Source of the DNA: Sorangium cellulosum So0157-2
Lineage (GTDB): Bacteria; Myxococcota_A; Polyangia; Polyangiales; Polyangiaceae
DNA: 64,000 bases
Reading direction: 5' to 3'
NCBI RefSeq assembly: GCF_000418325.1
Contig: NC_021658.1
Location: 806,001 to 870,000, forward strand
In this document: piece after piece, positions 16,308 through 27,858 of the stretch
Layout of the letters: each line of letters opens with the position of its first letter
Position numbering within the stretch: position 1 is the stretch's first letter
Made by a program: the position numbers and the translations under genes
The notes under the pieces: model-generated
The model's input: only the letters and a program-made list of their open reading frames with translations
Told to the model about the DNA's origin: nothing
The model's database searches: none

Positions 16308-17255
16308 ATGTACGGTCCGCAAGGCAACGGTGGGGGCGGCGCGCGCAGGCCAGCGCAGCGCTCGACGAAGGTCACGGTCCCCGAGATCCGCGCCCGCAAG
16401 GGGATCTCGCCGATCGCGATGGTGACGGCCTACGACTTCACGATGGCGCGGCTGCTCGACGAGGGCGGCGCCGATCTGCTGCTCGTCGGCGACTCGCTCG
16501 GAATGGTCGTGCAAGGGCACGCGACGACCCTCCCCGTCACGGTCGAGGAGATCTGTTATCACGGGCGCGCGGTGGCGCGCGGCGCGCGGCGCGCCCACGT
16601 CGTGGGCGACATGCCGTTCATGAGCTTCCAGCTCTCTCCGATGCACGCGCTCGAGAACGCCGGGCGGATGATGAAGGAGGGCAGCTTCGAGAGCATCAAG
16701 CTCGAGGGGGGCGCCGAGATCGCGGAGCACGTGCGCCGGATCGTCGCCGCGGGCATCCCGGTGATGGGCCACCTCGGGCTCACGCCGCAGTCGGTGCACG
16801 CGATGGGCGGCTTCAAGGTGCAGGGCAAGGGCGACGAGGCGGCCGAGCGCCTCATCGCCGACGCGCGCATCCTCGACGAGGCGGGCGCCTACGCGATCGT
16901 GCTCGAGGCCATCCCGCCGGATCTCGCGCAGGAGGTGACGGCGGCGGTCTCCGTGCCGACGATCGGCATCGGCGCCGGGGCGGGCTGCGATGGGCAGGTG
17001 CTCGTCTGCTACGACCTGCTCGGGATGTTCCGCGAGCTGACGCCGAAGTTCGCGAAGCGCTTCGCCGAGGTCGGCGATCAGATCGTGGAGGCGACGCGCG
17101 CCTACGTGGACGAGGTGCAGTCGCGCACGTTCCCGGCCGCGGAGCACAGCTTCAAGCCGAACGGGCCCCGCCGAGCGGCCGTCGTGCCCGCCGCGCCGGC
17201 CAAGCCCGAGTTCGCGCCGCCGGACGAGATCCCCCCGCACTGGCAGACGCACTGA
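16308..17255 (+). CDS. panB: 3-methyl-2-oxobutanoate hydroxymethyltransferase (ketopantoate hydroxymethyltransferase)
   Basis: PanB transfers a hydroxymethyl group from methylene-tetrahydrofolate to 2-oxoisovalerate, the first step of pantothenate synthesis in the cytoplasm. The ATG at 16308 directly follows GGAGGA, although with tight spacing; the product has 315 residues against about 265 in E. coli, extended at both ends. The metal-binding Asp residues sit in [11 protein letters not shown] and GDMPFMSF, and the catalytic Glu in [25 protein letters not shown] and LGMF complete the family signature. No panC or panD lies nearby. Confidence 0.96.
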   Translation: MYGPQGNGGGGARRPAQRSTKVTVPEIRARKGISPIAMVTAYDFTMARLLDEGGADLLLVGDSLGMVVQGHATTLPVTVEEICYHGRAVARGARRAHVVGDMPFMSFQLSPMHALENAGRMMKEGSFESIKLEGGAEIAEHVRRIVAAGIPVMGHLGLTPQSVHAMGGFKVQGKGDEAAERLIADARILDEAGAYAIVLEAIPPDLAQEVTAAVSVPTIGIGAGAGCDGQVLVCYDLLGMFRELTPKFAKRFAEVGDQIVEATRAYVDEVQSRTFPAAEHSFKPNGPRRAAVVPAAPAKPEFAPPDEIPPHWQTH

Positions 17256-17273
17256 GCGCGGCGTCCGCCGGCC

Positions 17274-19385
17274 TCAGCCCGCCCGGAGCTCCGCCGCCTC
17301 CCGCCGCCCGCCGAGGGCGCGCAGCAGGAGCTCGGCCGCGAGCAGCGCGAGCAGCAGCAGCGCGACGTACGGCGATCCGTCGATCGAGGCCGACATGCCG
17401 CCCAGCTCGGCCGCGCGGGCGCTCTCGGCGACGCGCCGCGGGCGGAGATCGATCTCGCGCTCCGGGACCGAGACGACGCGCGTCGAGCGCTCGCCGTCGA
17501 GGGTGAGCTCGTAGAGCCCGGCGAGCGGGGGCGAGACGCGCAGCCGCCGCTCGACCTCCACGACGGGGAGCGCCTCGCGCCCCGCGGGCCCCTCGGCGCG
17601 GTCGACCCGCACGCGCTCGACCTTGACGTCGCGGTAGCCGTCGAACGTCCACGTCTCGCCCGCGGCGAGCCGCCGCGCGCCGCCGCGGGCGCGCGCGGCG
17701 CCGACGAACCCGTCGAGCAGCGAGAGGAACGCCGGCCGCAGCGCGACGTCGCTCTCCTCCGTGCTGAGCGGCAGCGTCATGAACAGCACGACGCCGCGCC
17801 CGAGCGGGCGGCGCACGAGGAACGGGGCGCCGTCCGACCACCGGGCGAGCACCTCGGCGCCCTCCGACGCCTCGGCGCCAAGCGTGGCCCGGCCGCGCGG
17901 GGCCACGTCGGCGAGGCTGGCCGCGGACGGGCCGAGCCAGCCCGCCGTGGCCGGATCCACCCCGCGCGCCGGGGACGCCGACCAGCGGACGACGCCGGGC
18001 ACCAGCGGCTCGAACCCGGCGCCGAGCGGAGCCGCGGCGGCGCGCTGGCCGAGCGTGAGGAGCGCGACGCCGCCGCGCTCGACCCACGCGGCGAGCGAGC
18101 GGCGCACCTCGGGCGTGAAGCCGGGCGCGTCGTCGACGATGAGCCCCGCGTGCGCGGCCAGCTCGTCCGCGTGCTCCGGGACCGAGGGCAGCGGCCTGAT
18201 CTGCGCGTCGAGATCGAGCGCCGACAGCGCCTGCTCCAGCGGCGGCGGGCCGCCCGTCTCGACGTGCGTGGCCGCGGGGTCGACCACGACGGCGATCGAC
18301 AGCGGGCCGCCCGCGGAGATGATCGGCGCGCGGTCGTCCTCGGCGATCGCGTCGCCGCCGGTGAGCGCGGCGATGAGGTACTCCGGCGTTCCGGCGGGCA
18401 GGTCGATCGTGAGCTCCTCGGCGTGCAGCGCCGGATCGAGCGCGACCTTGCCGATCACCGCGTCGCCGGCGCGCACCTCGAGGGATCGCCCCGCGGCGGC
18501 GGACGCGCCCGCGGTCGGGGCGGACGGAGCGGCGGAGGCGGCCGGCGCCGCCGCGCCGCCGTCGCGCTCCGCGGCGGGCACGTCGGGCCCGGGCGCGGCG
18601 GCCTGCGCGGCGGTGCAGACGACGCGGATGCGCGCCTTCTGGCTGGATCGATCCGCGCGCACGATCCCGCAGTCCTGCCCCGCCGCCTCCAGCTCCTCGA
18701 GCGGCACCCACGTGGCGATGTCGGGGGTGCCCGCGATGGGCGGCGCGCCGGGCGCGCCGTCCGCGAGGTCGCTGAGGAGCACGATGCGCTTGTCGCTCTG
18801 GGGCAGCCCCCGGAGCAGATCGCGCGCGAGATCGAGGGCGCCGTCGAGGTCGGTGGCGCGGTCCGACGGCGTCACCGCGTCGAGCGCGTCGGCGACGGCG
18901 GCGAGGTTGGTCGTCGACGCGAGGGCGACGCGGGCCGGGGCGCCCGCGAGGACGAGCGCCGCGGCGTCGCCGGGCGCGAGCCCGCCGGCGAGCTCGCGCG
19001 CGGCCGTGAGCGCGCGCTCGAAGCGCGAGGGGCCGGCGCGCTCCGCGCCGTCGCCGCCCGGGCGCGCGCGCATGCTGAGCGAGTCGTCGACGACGATGGC
19101 GAGCGCGACCGACGCGCCGGCCCTGCGGCTGAGCGACAGGTGCGTGCAGCGCAGGAGCGGCGTGGCGCCGAGCACCGCGAGCGCGAGCACCGACACGGCC
19201 CGGGTGGCGAAGAGGGCGCGGTCCTCGAGGAGGCTCCGTCGCCGCGCCGTCGGCGGCGTGGGCGGGACCAGGCGCGCGGGCGGGAACGGCCGCTCCTCGG
19301 CGCGGCGGCGGCGCAGGAGGTGCGCGGCGATCGGCGCGCCGACGAGGAGCGCGACGAGCAGCGCGCCGAGCGTGACGAAGCTCAT
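17274..19385 (-). CDS. BatA-like membrane protein with von Willebrand A domain
   Basis: The 703-residue product begins with a BatA-type N-terminal module (hydrophobic helix, then the AHLLRRRRAEERPFPPARLV turn and a second helix near 57-80). A VWA domain follows around 92-200, with MIDAS motif DDSLSM. A central part (GLIVDDAPGFTPEVRRSL and AAWVERGGVALLTLG) resembles glutamine-amidotransferase-like folds seen in such proteins. The C-terminus has another hydrophobic helix (about 670-692). The start overlaps the stop of the upstream DUF58 gene by 4 nt (ATGA). DUF58 plus VWA-Bat pairs normally accompany a MoxR AAA ATPase; none is seen next to them. Function is probably complex assembly or stress response. 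Confidence 0.85.
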   Translation of the reverse strand: MSFVTLGALLVALLVGAPIAAHLLRRRRAEERPFPPARLVPPTPPTARRRSLLEDRALFATRAVSVLALAVLGATPLLRCTHLSLSRRAGASVALAIVVDDSLSMRARPGGDGAERAGPSRFERALTAARELAGGLAPGDAAALVLAGAPARVALASTTNLAAVADALDAVTPSDRATDLDGALDLARDLLRGLPQSDKRIVLLSDLADGAPGAPPIAGTPDIATWVPLEELEAAGQDCGIVRADRSSQKARIRVVCTAAQAAAPGPDVPAAERDGGAAAPAASAAPSAPTAGASAAAGRSLEVRAGDAVIGKVALDPALHAEELTIDLPAGTPEYLIAALTGGDAIAEDDRAPIISAGGPLSIAVVVDPAATHVETGGPPPLEQALSALDLDAQIRPLPSVPEHADELAAHAGLIVDDAPGFTPEVRRSLAAWVERGGVALLTLGQRAAAAPLGAGFEPLVPGVVRWSASPARGVDPATAGWLGPSAASLADVAPRGRATLGAEASEGAEVLARWSDGAPFLVRRPLGRGVVLFMTLPLSTEESDVALRPAFLSLLDGFVGAARARGGARRLAAGETWTFDGYRDVKVERVRVDRAEGPAGREALPVVEVERRLRVSPPLAGLYELTLDGERSTRVVSVPEREIDLRPRRVAESARAAELGGMSASIDGSPYVALLLLALLAAELLLRALGGRREAAELRAG

Positions 19386-20326
19386 CGCCGCACCTCGGCG
19401 ATCGCCTGCACCAGGGCGCGGACGACGTCGGTCGGGGGATCGGCGCTCGTCGCGCGGAGCAGGCGGCCGCCGCGCGACGCGAGCGCGCGCGCCCAGCCGT
19501 CGCCGAGGGCGGCGAGGCGCGCCTTGTACTGCGCGCGGACCGCGCCCGCGTCGGCCTCCACGACGGCGCCGCCCTCGAGCGCGCGGAGGCGCACGTTGCC
19601 CTCGAAGTCGAGCTCCGCCTCGCTCGGGTCGAGGACCTGGAGGGCGATCAGCGTGCGGCCGCCGGTGCTGAGCGGCGTGAACGCGGAGAGGGCGCGCTCC
19701 GCGCCCGATTCATGAGCGAGATCGAGCAGATCCGAGATGAGCAGGACGACGGCGCCGCGGCGGGCCTTCTTCGCGACGGGCGCGAGCGCGCGCTCGATGG
19801 CGCCCGCGTCGCCGCTCCAGTCCTGGGCGGCGGAGGTGGCCTCGAGGGCGCCCACGATGCGCTCGAACGCCTCGCGCCCCGCCATGGCGGGCAGGCCGTG
19901 GGTGCCGGCGCCGCCGAGCCACGCGAGCCCCACCGGGTCGCCGGTGGCGAGCGCGACGCGGGCCATGGCCGCGGCGATGAGCGCCGCGTAGGCGAGCTTG
20001 GCGCCGGGCGCGCGCCGGCCGCGGTAGGACATCGAGGCGGTCGCGTCGACGCACAGCCAGAGGGCGCGGTCGGTCTCGGTCTCGAACTCGCGCACCATGA
20101 GGCGATCGTGGCGGAGCAAGGCGCGCCGATCGAAGAAGCGGAGATCGTCGCCGGGCACGTAGGGCCGCTGTCCGCCGAACTCGACGCCGGCGCCCTTGCG
20201 GATGCTCCGGTGCATGCCGGCGTAGACGCCCTCGGCGACGGCGCGCGACTTGAGGCGGAGCGGGGCGAGCCCGCCCCAGTCGATGGGGAACGCGGCGAGC
20301 GAGGCGCGGTCGGAAGCGAGCGGCAC
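19382..20326 (-). CDS. DUF58 domain protein
   Basis: The GTG-started 314-residue protein carries the DUF58 signature: GVYAGMHRSIRKGAGVEFG, then QRPYVPGDDLRFFDRRAL and REFETETDRALWLCVD. A degenerate VWA fold follows, with DATASMSYRG in the MIDAS position. DUF58 proteins co-occur with MoxR ATPases and BatA-type proteins. It overlaps the downstream BatA-like gene by 4 nt and is divergent from ftsH. It has no membrane helix, so it is probably cytoplasmic. Confidence 0.88.
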   Translation of the reverse strand: MPLASDRASLAAFPIDWGGLAPLRLKSRAVAEGVYAGMHRSIRKGAGVEFGGQRPYVPGDDLRFFDRRALLRHDRLMVREFETETDRALWLCVDATASMSYRGRRAPGAKLAYAALIAAAMARVALATGDPVGLAWLGGAGTHGLPAMAGREAFERIVGALEATSAAQDWSGDAGAIERALAPVAKKARRGAVVLLISDLLDLAHESGAERALSAFTPLSTGGRTLIALQVLDPSEAELDFEGNVRLRALEGGAVVEADAGAVRAQYKARLAALGDGWARALASRGGRLLRATSADPPTDVVRALVQAIAEVRR

Positions 20327-20580
20327 AAGGGCGCTTCTTAGCCTGGATCCCGGGGGCGATCACCCGGCGGCAACCGTACGGCGGCGAGCGGTGGCCGAGC
20401 GGTGAGACCGGCGGCAGGAGCGCGGTGGAGGCGCGGAGCCGGGCGGCAGAGGCGCCGTGAAGCGCGGCCAGGCGGCTCCCGGCCGGGCTCCCTTTCCGCG
20501 CCGCTTTACCGTGTGATTTCCGGGTCTTCCGGGGCCCGGGGCTTGCCGTGGTGACGTCCGCCACACATCAGCTCCATGGA

Positions 20581-22440
20581 ATGGCTGACGAAACAAGGCC
20601 GGTGTCGCGCACGTGGCTCGGGTACCTGCTGATCGCCGCCGCGATCCTGGTCTTTTCCGGGATCGTCAAGCCGCCGGGGCCCCCGCTCATGCCCTACGAC
20701 GAGGCGGTCGCCGCGGTGCGGCGCGGGGAGGTCGGCGCGGCGGTCGTGAAGCCCGACGAGATCGAGCTCGTCCGCCACGCCGGCGCGCAGCGGACCGAGG
20801 AGCACGTCCGCGTGACGCGGCTGCCCGGCGTCGAGGACGAGCCGCTCGTGCGGGCGCTTCTCGAGCAGCAGGTCCGCGTCGAGGCGAAGAGCGCCCGGTC
20901 CGGGGCGTGGGCGCAGGCGGCGATCTGGCTCCTGCCGCTCCTGCTCCTCAACGCGGCGTTCTTCATGATGCTGCGCCGGGTGGGGCAGGGGGCCGGCGGG
21001 CCGCTCGGGTTCCTGCGCAGCAAGGCGAAGGTCTACGACCGGTCCAAGCAGGAGCCGGTGCGCTTCTCCGACGTCGCGGGGGTCGACGAGGCCAAGGACG
21101 AGCTCGTCGAGGTCGTCGACTTCCTGAAGGAGCCGTCGCGATGCCGGTCGCTCGGCGGCCGGATCCCGCGCGGCCTGCTGCTCGTCGGGCCGCCCGGCAC
21201 CGGCAAGACGCTGCTCGCGCGCGCCGTGGCGGGCGAGGCGGACGTGCCGTTCTTCTCGCTGAACGCGAGCGAGTTCGTCGAGATGTTCGTCGGGCTCGGG
21301 GCCGCGCGCGTGCGTGAGCTCTTCGAGGAGGCGCGCAAGAGCGCGCCCAGCATCGTGTTCATCGACGAGATCGACGCCGTGGGCAGGACCCGGGGCGGCC
21401 TCAGCGCCCTGTCGACCCACGACGAGCGCGAGCAGACGCTCCACCAGCTCCTCGCCGAGCTGGACGGCTTCGACGCGCGCACCACCGTGATCCTGATGGC
21501 CGCCACCAACCGGCCCGAGGTGCTCGATCCGGCCCTCTTGCGGCCCGGGCGCTTCGACCGCCAGGTCATCGTGGATCGCCCCGATCTGCAGGGGCGCGAG
21601 GCGATCCTCGCCGTGCACGCGCGGCGGGTGCCGCTCGCGAAGGACGTCGACCTCGGGCTCGTGGCGCGCCGCACGCCGGGCATGGTCGGGGCCGACCTCG
21701 CCAAGATCGTCAACGAGGCGGCGCTCGCCGGGGCGCGGCGCGGCGCGAGCGAGATCGTCCAGGCCGACTTCGACGAGGCGCTCGACCGGTCGCAGCTCGG
21801 CCTCCGGCGCCGCGGGCAGATCATGACCGCGGAGGAGCGGCGGCGCGTGGCCTACCACGAGGCCGGGCACGCGCTCGTCGCGCTCGCGCTGCCGGCCGCC
21901 GATCCGGTGGAGCGGGTGTCGATCGTGGCGCGCACGATCGGCGCGCTCGGCGTCACGATCCAGGTGCCGCGCGGCGAGCGCCAGCTGGTCACCGAGCTGG
22001 AGCTCGAGTCGCGCGTCACGGTGATGCTCGGCGGCAGGGCGGCGGAGGAGATCGCGCTGGGCCAGGTCTCGAGCGGCGCGCACGACGATCTCGGGCGGGC
22101 CACGGCGCTCGTCCGCGAGATGGTGACCCGCCTCGGGATGAGCCGGCGCCTCGGGCTGCCCGCGCTGTCGCGCAACGTCGGCGCGCCCATGCTCGGCGTG
22201 ATCCAGGAGGAGCGCACGTGCAGCGAGGAGACCGCGCGCGAGGTCGACGAGGAGGTGAGGGAGCGGCTCGGCGAGATGTACCTGAAGGCCAAGCAGCTGC
22301 TCGTCGATCGCCGCGAGGGCCTCGAGGCCGCCGCGGAGGCGCTCGTGCTCAAGGAGACCCTGCGCGGCGAGGAGCTGGAGCAGATCGCGGCCGTGTCGAC
22401 GCGCCGGAAGATCTCCGTGGGGTCGCCGAGCGCGGCCTGA
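20581..22440 (+). CDS. ftsH: ATP-dependent zinc metalloprotease FtsH
   Basis: FtsH is a membrane-anchored AAA+ protease that degrades membrane and short-lived proteins. The ATG at 20581 gives 619 residues. Two hydrophobic helices (about 12-30 and 109-130) flank a short periplasmic part. The AAA domain has Walker A GPPGTGKT (about 202-209), Walker [12 protein letters not shown] (about 258-268) and a second region of homology ([20 protein letters not shown]). The zinc site HEAGH is near 425, and the third ligand region reads [12 protein letters not shown]. It ends without the long acidic tail of E. coli FtsH and may be one of several paralogues. Confidence 0.96.
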   Translation: MADETRPVSRTWLGYLLIAAAILVFSGIVKPPGPPLMPYDEAVAAVRRGEVGAAVVKPDEIELVRHAGAQRTEEHVRVTRLPGVEDEPLVRALLEQQVRVEAKSARSGAWAQAAIWLLPLLLLNAAFFMMLRRVGQGAGGPLGFLRSKAKVYDRSKQEPVRFSDVAGVDEAKDELVEVVDFLKEPSRCRSLGGRIPRGLLLVGPPGTGKTLLARAVAGEADVPFFSLNASEFVEMFVGLGAARVRELFEEARKSAPSIVFIDEIDAVGRTRGGLSALSTHDEREQTLHQLLAELDGFDARTTVILMAATNRPEVLDPALLRPGRFDRQVIVDRPDLQGREAILAVHARRVPLAKDVDLGLVARRTPGMVGADLAKIVNEAALAGARRGASEIVQADFDEALDRSQLGLRRRGQIMTAEERRRVAYHEAGHALVALALPAADPVERVSIVARTIGALGVTIQVPRGERQLVTELELESRVTVMLGGRAAEEIALGQVSSGAHDDLGRATALVREMVTRLGMSRRLGLPALSRNVGAPMLGVIQEERTCSEETAREVDEEVRERLGEMYLKAKQLLVDRREGLEAAAEALVLKETLRGEELEQIAAVSTRRKISVGSPSAA

Positions 22441-22482
22441 GGCGCGCCCCGCGCGGCGCCGGGACCCGTGCCTCAGGCCGCG
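22431..22482. terminator. Perfect 13-bp inverted repeat shared by two convergent genes
   Basis: CGCGGCCTGAGGC (22431-22443) and its exact complement at 22470-22482 flank a 26-nt GC-rich spacer. The ftsH stop (22438-22440) lies in the left arm and the stop of the minus-strand gene (22473-22475) in the right arm. It would form a hairpin at the end of both transcripts and is most simply a bidirectional terminator. Confidence 0.7.
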
Positions 22483-23897
22483 CGGCGCCGTCGCCTGAGG
22501 CCGCCCGCGAGCGCGGCGAGCGACAGCCCGGCGGCCGCCCACGCCCGGTCGCCCGCGCGCCCGGCGGCGCGGCAGCCGCAGCCGCCGTCCTCTTCCGCGA
22601 GCTCGCCGCCGTCCGGCCCGTCGTCCGGCGGCGCGACGCCGAGCCCGCGCACCGTGATCTCCTGCACCGGATCGCTCGGGTCGTTCGACGCGACGCGGAC
22701 GGTCGCCGCGAACGCGCCGGCCGCCTTCGGCGCGAAGCGGATCGCGAAGTCGACCGCCGTCTCGGGGTCGATCTCGAGCGCCTCGTCGGCGAGCTCGAAG
22801 CTCTCCGGATCGTCGGTCGTCACGGCGACGTCGAGCAGCGCCTCGCCTGCGTTCGACAGCTGGACGATCTCCGCGTTGGCCTGCCCGACCTCGACCGGGC
22901 CGAAGTCGATCTCCCGCTCGTCCAGCGCGAGATCCGGGAGCGGCACATGGACGCGCTCGCTCTCGAAGATCCACGCCCGCTCGGTGAGCGGGAAGTCGAG
23001 CGGGATGTCGGCGATCGGGATCGACCACTCGCGGCCGAGCAGGCTGACGCTGAACGCGGGGATGAGGTGGAGCGTGCCCTCGTAGCGCACCGAGCCCTCG
23101 GGGCGCACGTTGAGCTCGACCGACGGGCCGCCCAGGTACTCCGTGAACGAGGCGCTGCGCTCCTTCGTGATGTCGCCCCCGCTCACCGTCGCCTGATCGA
23201 GCGTCTCGACGGCCACGCGGTGGGTCACGTAGCGAGCGTCGACATCCATGGCGACGTCGAGCTCGAACCTCCCCTCGATCCCGGGGATCGATCCGCCGAT
23301 GAGGTCGCCGAGGGAGACGGCCGCGAGCCGCTGCGGCGCGGTCGAGCTGGCCATCGCGATGCCCGGCGCCCAGCCCCAGGCGTCGAACGATTCGCTCTCG
23401 TGCACCTGGAAATCGATCTGGGGCACATAAGGGATATCGCCTGTCCACGCGAAGTCCTGGCCGAGGACGGAGATGCCGACGCGCCCCTCTGCGCCGACGT
23501 CGAGCCCGTAGTCGCAGCTGAACGTGCCTCCGCCCTGGTCGCCGGGGGCCGCGAGCGCGAGCGCCTCTGGCCACGATGCCTCGAGCGCCCCGCTCAGCGA
23601 GATCTGCGTGTTCGCGTACACCGCGGCCCGGAGCTTCACTTGCAACGGCGAGCCCGGAGGGACCCAGCCCGTATCGAAGTCGAGCTCGAGCGGGATTCCG
23701 TCTCTGCGCTGGAAGGTGACCGCGCCTCGCTCGCAATAGAACGGGTCGTCGGCGCACGGCGCAGCGAGCGAGTCGTAGGCCGACGCGGCCGCGGGGGCGA
23801 GGAGGGTGAGCGCGGCGGCGGCGCAGGGGAGCGCGCGCCGGGGCCGGGTGGGGCGGGAAGCCCCGAGAACAGCGTCGCCGGACAGCAGAGAACGCAT
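22473..23897 (-). CDS. Secreted protein with choice-of-anchor-D domain and MYXO-CTERM-like tail
   Basis: The start at 23897 gives 474 residues with a signal peptide (basic n-region PTRPRRALP, hydrophobic core, AASA cleavage region); an in-frame ATG at 23933 is an alternative. The middle part (about 45-330) is unrecognised. An ASH/HYDIN-like beta domain (choice-of-anchor D) follows, recognisable by LDEREIDFGPVEVGQ, QLSNAGEALLDVAV and FAATVRVASNDPSDPVQEIT. The end, GCGCRAAGRAGDR followed by a hydrophobic stretch and RRRRR, matches the MYXO-CTERM sorting-signal pattern of myxobacteria. It is the third gene of a minus-strand operon after LysM protein and kinase, 26 nt apart. A surface location is likely. 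Confidence 0.82.
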   Translation of the reverse strand: MRSLLSGDAVLGASRPTRPRRALPCAAAALTLLAPAAASAYDSLAAPCADDPFYCERGAVTFQRRDGIPLELDFDTGWVPPGSPLQVKLRAAVYANTQISLSGALEASWPEALALAAPGDQGGGTFSCDYGLDVGAEGRVGISVLGQDFAWTGDIPYVPQIDFQVHESESFDAWGWAPGIAMASSTAPQRLAAVSLGDLIGGSIPGIEGRFELDVAMDVDARYVTHRVAVETLDQATVSGGDITKERSASFTEYLGGPSVELNVRPEGSVRYEGTLHLIPAFSVSLLGREWSIPIADIPLDFPLTERAWIFESERVHVPLPDLALDEREIDFGPVEVGQANAEIVQLSNAGEALLDVAVTTDDPESFELADEALEIDPETAVDFAIRFAPKAAGAFAATVRVASNDPSDPVQEITVRGLGVAPPDDGPDGGELAEEDGGCGCRAAGRAGDRAWAAAGLSLAALAGGLRRRRRAA

Positions 23898-23959
23898 AAT
23901 AGCGATTACCACGATCCGCGCGCTCCACGCCATAGCGCCATTCCAGGGGTACAGCGTCG

Positions 23960-25191
<1,232 letters not shown>

Positions 25192-25195
<4 letters not shown>

Positions 25196-26172
25196 CGCGC
25201 ACCACCCGCGTCCACGGCGTCCCCCGGCGCCGGGTCCGGCGGAGGCAGCCGGAGGTGCTGCTCGGTGAACGAGGTGCAGGCGCGCACGATCTTCGGGCTG
25301 AGCTCGATGGGGTCGAGCCGCGCGGTCGGGTCGTGCTCGCGCCACGCGGCGCAGGCGGTCTCGGCGAGCCCGGTCGCGTCGAGCGCGACGTAGGCCTCGA
25401 GCAGGTGGCGGTGCAGCGTGGCGATCTGCATCCGGGCGAGATCGCCGTAGCCGAGCAGCCGGCTCGCCCGCGCCACCGCGTCGATGTAGCGGCCGCTCCG
25501 CACGTCGCTCGCGAGCTGCGGCAGCTCGGCGTCGACCCGTCGCTGGGCCTCGCGCGCGCGGCCCGCCCCCTCGGAGCGCACGAGCGCGCCGGCGCTCGCG
25601 GCCTCGGCCTTGCCCTCGGTCGTGAGCGGCAGATCCGTGAGCGGCACGAGGATCACCATGCCGCGGCGCAGCGTGTCCTTCTTGAAGTGGTTGTACTTGT
25701 GGAGCATCCACGCCTTGTCCCGCTTGCCGAGGAAGCGATAGGCGATGGTGAGCAGCGTGTCGTGCTGTCCGACGACGTACCGGAGGTTGTACGGCACGAT
25801 GATCTCCTGCCCGTCGGTCGGCTCGATCCAGGGCATCGTGTCGTTCGAGAGGGCGAGGACGTCGCTCCGGTCGGCGGCGCCGAGCAGGCGCTCCGCGAGG
25901 ATCGCCCAGGTCTCGCCGGCGGTGACGCGGTGGTGGCCGAGCGCGGGCACCTCCAGCCGCAGGCCGGGCATGATCGGCACGCCGGCGCCGGCGTCGAGCG
26001 CGTTGGCGGCGACGAGCACCTGCTCCATCTGCACGCGCCCGTAGGTGCGCTCCGCGATCTGCGCGAGGGTCTCTCCCTCGCGGACGACGTGCGGGAACGC
26101 CGCCGCGGCGCTGGCTACCAGCGTCGTCGCGGCCAGGGCGCCCGCGGAAAACCAAGTTCGCCGAGAGCTCAC
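25192..26172 (-). CDS. Exported LysM-domain protein
   Basis: The GTG-started 326-residue protein has a signal peptide (SSRRTWFSAGALAATTLVAS, then AAA). Three LysM-like segments follow: HVVREGETLAQIAERTYG, HRVTAGETWAILAERLLG and RYVVGQHDTLLTIAYRFLG. Each carries the G-E/D-T-L/W core and a downstream hydrophobic helix. LysM modules bind N-acetylglucosamine in peptidoglycan. The C-terminal half (about 165-326) is Ala/Arg/Glu-rich and probably helical. It heads the LysM-kinase-MYXO-CTERM operon. Confidence 0.88.
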
Positions 26173-26288
26173 GCCGGCGAGGGTACCAGGGGATCGCCCG
26201 GGGTGGGGCGGCTCGTTCGGGGGCGGCCGCGGGACGTTCGCCGCGATTTCGTCGCGCCGACGGTTTCGTGCCAGAGTGCGCGCGACGC

Positions 26289-27287
26289 ATGAACAGCACG
26301 ACGCCGGCCGGTAGACTCCCGGCGTGGCTGTCGCGGCGCTTGCCCGCCGCGGCGAGGCTCTTCACGGCCGCCCTGCTCGCTCTGGCGACGCCGGGCTGCC
26401 TCGTCCGGCAGGACCTGTACGACCAGGCGCGCGCGGAGATCCAGAGAGAGCGCGAGGCGGGAGAGCGGGCGCGCGCCGACGTCGAGCTCGCCCGCGCCGA
26501 GGCGGCGCAGCGGTCGGCGCAGGCCGCCGCGATCGAGGCGGAGCTCTCGCGGCTCGCGGACGATCTCCGGGCGCGGGATCTCCGGCTGTCCGAGGTGACG
26601 ACGACCGAGGCCGATCTCGCGCGGCGGCTGGACGAGCTCGCCGCGATGAACGAGGAGCTGTCGGCGCGGCTCCGGAGCGCCGGGCAGAGCGTGGGACAGC
26701 TCGCGAACGAGCGCGGCAGCCTGTCGGCCGAGCTCGCCGAGGCGCGGGCCAAGGTCGACGAGCTGCGCCGCCACCAGGCGGCGGCCGAGGCGCGCGCGGC
26801 GCGGATGCGCGACGTCGCGAGCCGGCTCCAGGCGACGGTGGACGGCGGGAAGGTCCGCGTCGGGATCCGCGGCGGGCTGCCGCTGCTCGAGATCTCGAGC
26901 GACGCGCTGTTCGACGGCGCGAAGACCGAGGTCAAGCCGGCCGGGCGGAAGCTCCTGGCCGAGGTCGCGGGGGCGCTCCGGACGATGGCGGATCACCGGT
27001 TCCAGGTCGTGGGGCACACGGACGACCGGAAGGCGAGGGGCGCGAAGCGCGCGTCGAGCTGGGACGTCTCGACGGCGCGCGCGGTGGCGGTCGTCGAGGT
27101 GCTCATCGAGGGCGGGGTGTCGCCTCAGCGCCTGTCCGCGGCCGGGGGCGGGGAGTTCGCCCCGGTGGCGCCGAACGCCTCGGAGGAAGGGCGGGCGAAG
27201 AACCGGCGCATCGAGATCGTTTTGCAGGCCGAGCAGGAAGGGGCGGGGAAGGCGCCCGGCGAGGCGGGGGCGGCGGCGACGCCCTGA
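26289..27287 (+). CDS. OmpA-family lipoprotein with coiled coil
   Basis: The ATG at 26289 gives 332 residues. A signal sequence ends in LALATPGC, a lipobox-like motif with Cys37. Residues about 45-185 form a long Ala/Glu/Arg-rich coiled coil. The C-terminal OmpA domain contains SSDALFDGAKTEVKPAGRK, QVVGHTDDRK, STARAVAVVEVLIEGG and EEGRAKNRRIEIVL, the residues that contact diaminopimelate in peptidoglycan. A role in tethering outer membrane to cell wall is likely. It is divergent from the LysM operon, consistent with an envelope module. Confidence 0.92.
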   Translation: MNSTTPAGRLPAWLSRRLPAAARLFTAALLALATPGCLVRQDLYDQARAEIQREREAGERARADVELARAEAAQRSAQAAAIEAELSRLADDLRARDLRLSEVTTTEADLARRLDELAAMNEELSARLRSAGQSVGQLANERGSLSAELAEARAKVDELRRHQAAAEARAARMRDVASRLQATVDGGKVRVGIRGGLPLLEISSDALFDGAKTEVKPAGRKLLAEVAGALRTMADHRFQVVGHTDDRKARGAKRASSWDVSTARAVAVVEVLIEGGVSPQRLSAAGGGEFAPVAPNASEEGRAKNRRIEIVLQAEQEGAGKAPGEAGAAATP

Positions 27288-27399
27288 GGGGCGCGGGAGC
27301 GGCGCCTTCGCTCATCGGCCGGCGTCCCGGCGCGCACCGCGGTGAGGCCGTGCGCGTCGTTGGAGCCGGCGGCGGGGTGAGCCCGGTGCCCGGCGGCGC

Positions 27400-27858
27400 T
27401 CAGCTCGGGTCGTCGAACACGTCGGTGAGCGCGTCCGCGGTGGCGGCCTTCTCGAGCCAGCGCTCGAGGCGTTCCGGGTCCTTCTGGGCGAGGATGCGCT
27501 CGCGTGCGGCTTCTGGCACGGCGATGCCGCGAGCCCGGAGCACGCTCAACAGGGCGCGCACCGCTTCTTCCACGCGCCCCTCGATGCGCCCCTCGTCACG
27601 GCCCTGCGCGACGTACTTCTTCGCGAAATCGCTCTGGTACTCGTAGCCCTTCATCATGGCCTCCAGCGCCCGGCGAGCCGCCTCGTTCAGGGAATTGTAC
27701 AGGAGATCGTAGTAGAGCCGGGCGCGTTCGTCATCGAGCCCCTCGATTGCGGGCAGCACGGCGCCGGCGATCGTGGCGCCTTGCTCCGTCTCACCGTGGG
27801 CCATTGCGGAGAGCACCCCCAGCTCCGGTCGACGGACCGCTTCCGCTGGGTCCGTCAC
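27400..27858 (-). pseudogene. C-terminal remnant of an Rpn/PD-(D/E)XK-family protein
   Basis: The 152-residue frame opens with a weak GTG. It shows the C-terminal half typical of Rpn-family recombination-promoting nuclease/transposase-like proteins: LDDERARLYYDLLYNSLNEA, MKGYEYQSDFAKKYVAQGR, then EGRIEGRVEEAVRALLSVL and ERLERWLEKA. The N-terminal nuclease half (about 150 residues, normally with the PD-(D/E)XK core) is absent. Upstream there is a short direct repeat (GGAACGCTGT at 27863-27872 and 27874-27883) and then the next gene. I read it as a truncated copy; an intact small protein is less likely. Confidence 0.65.
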
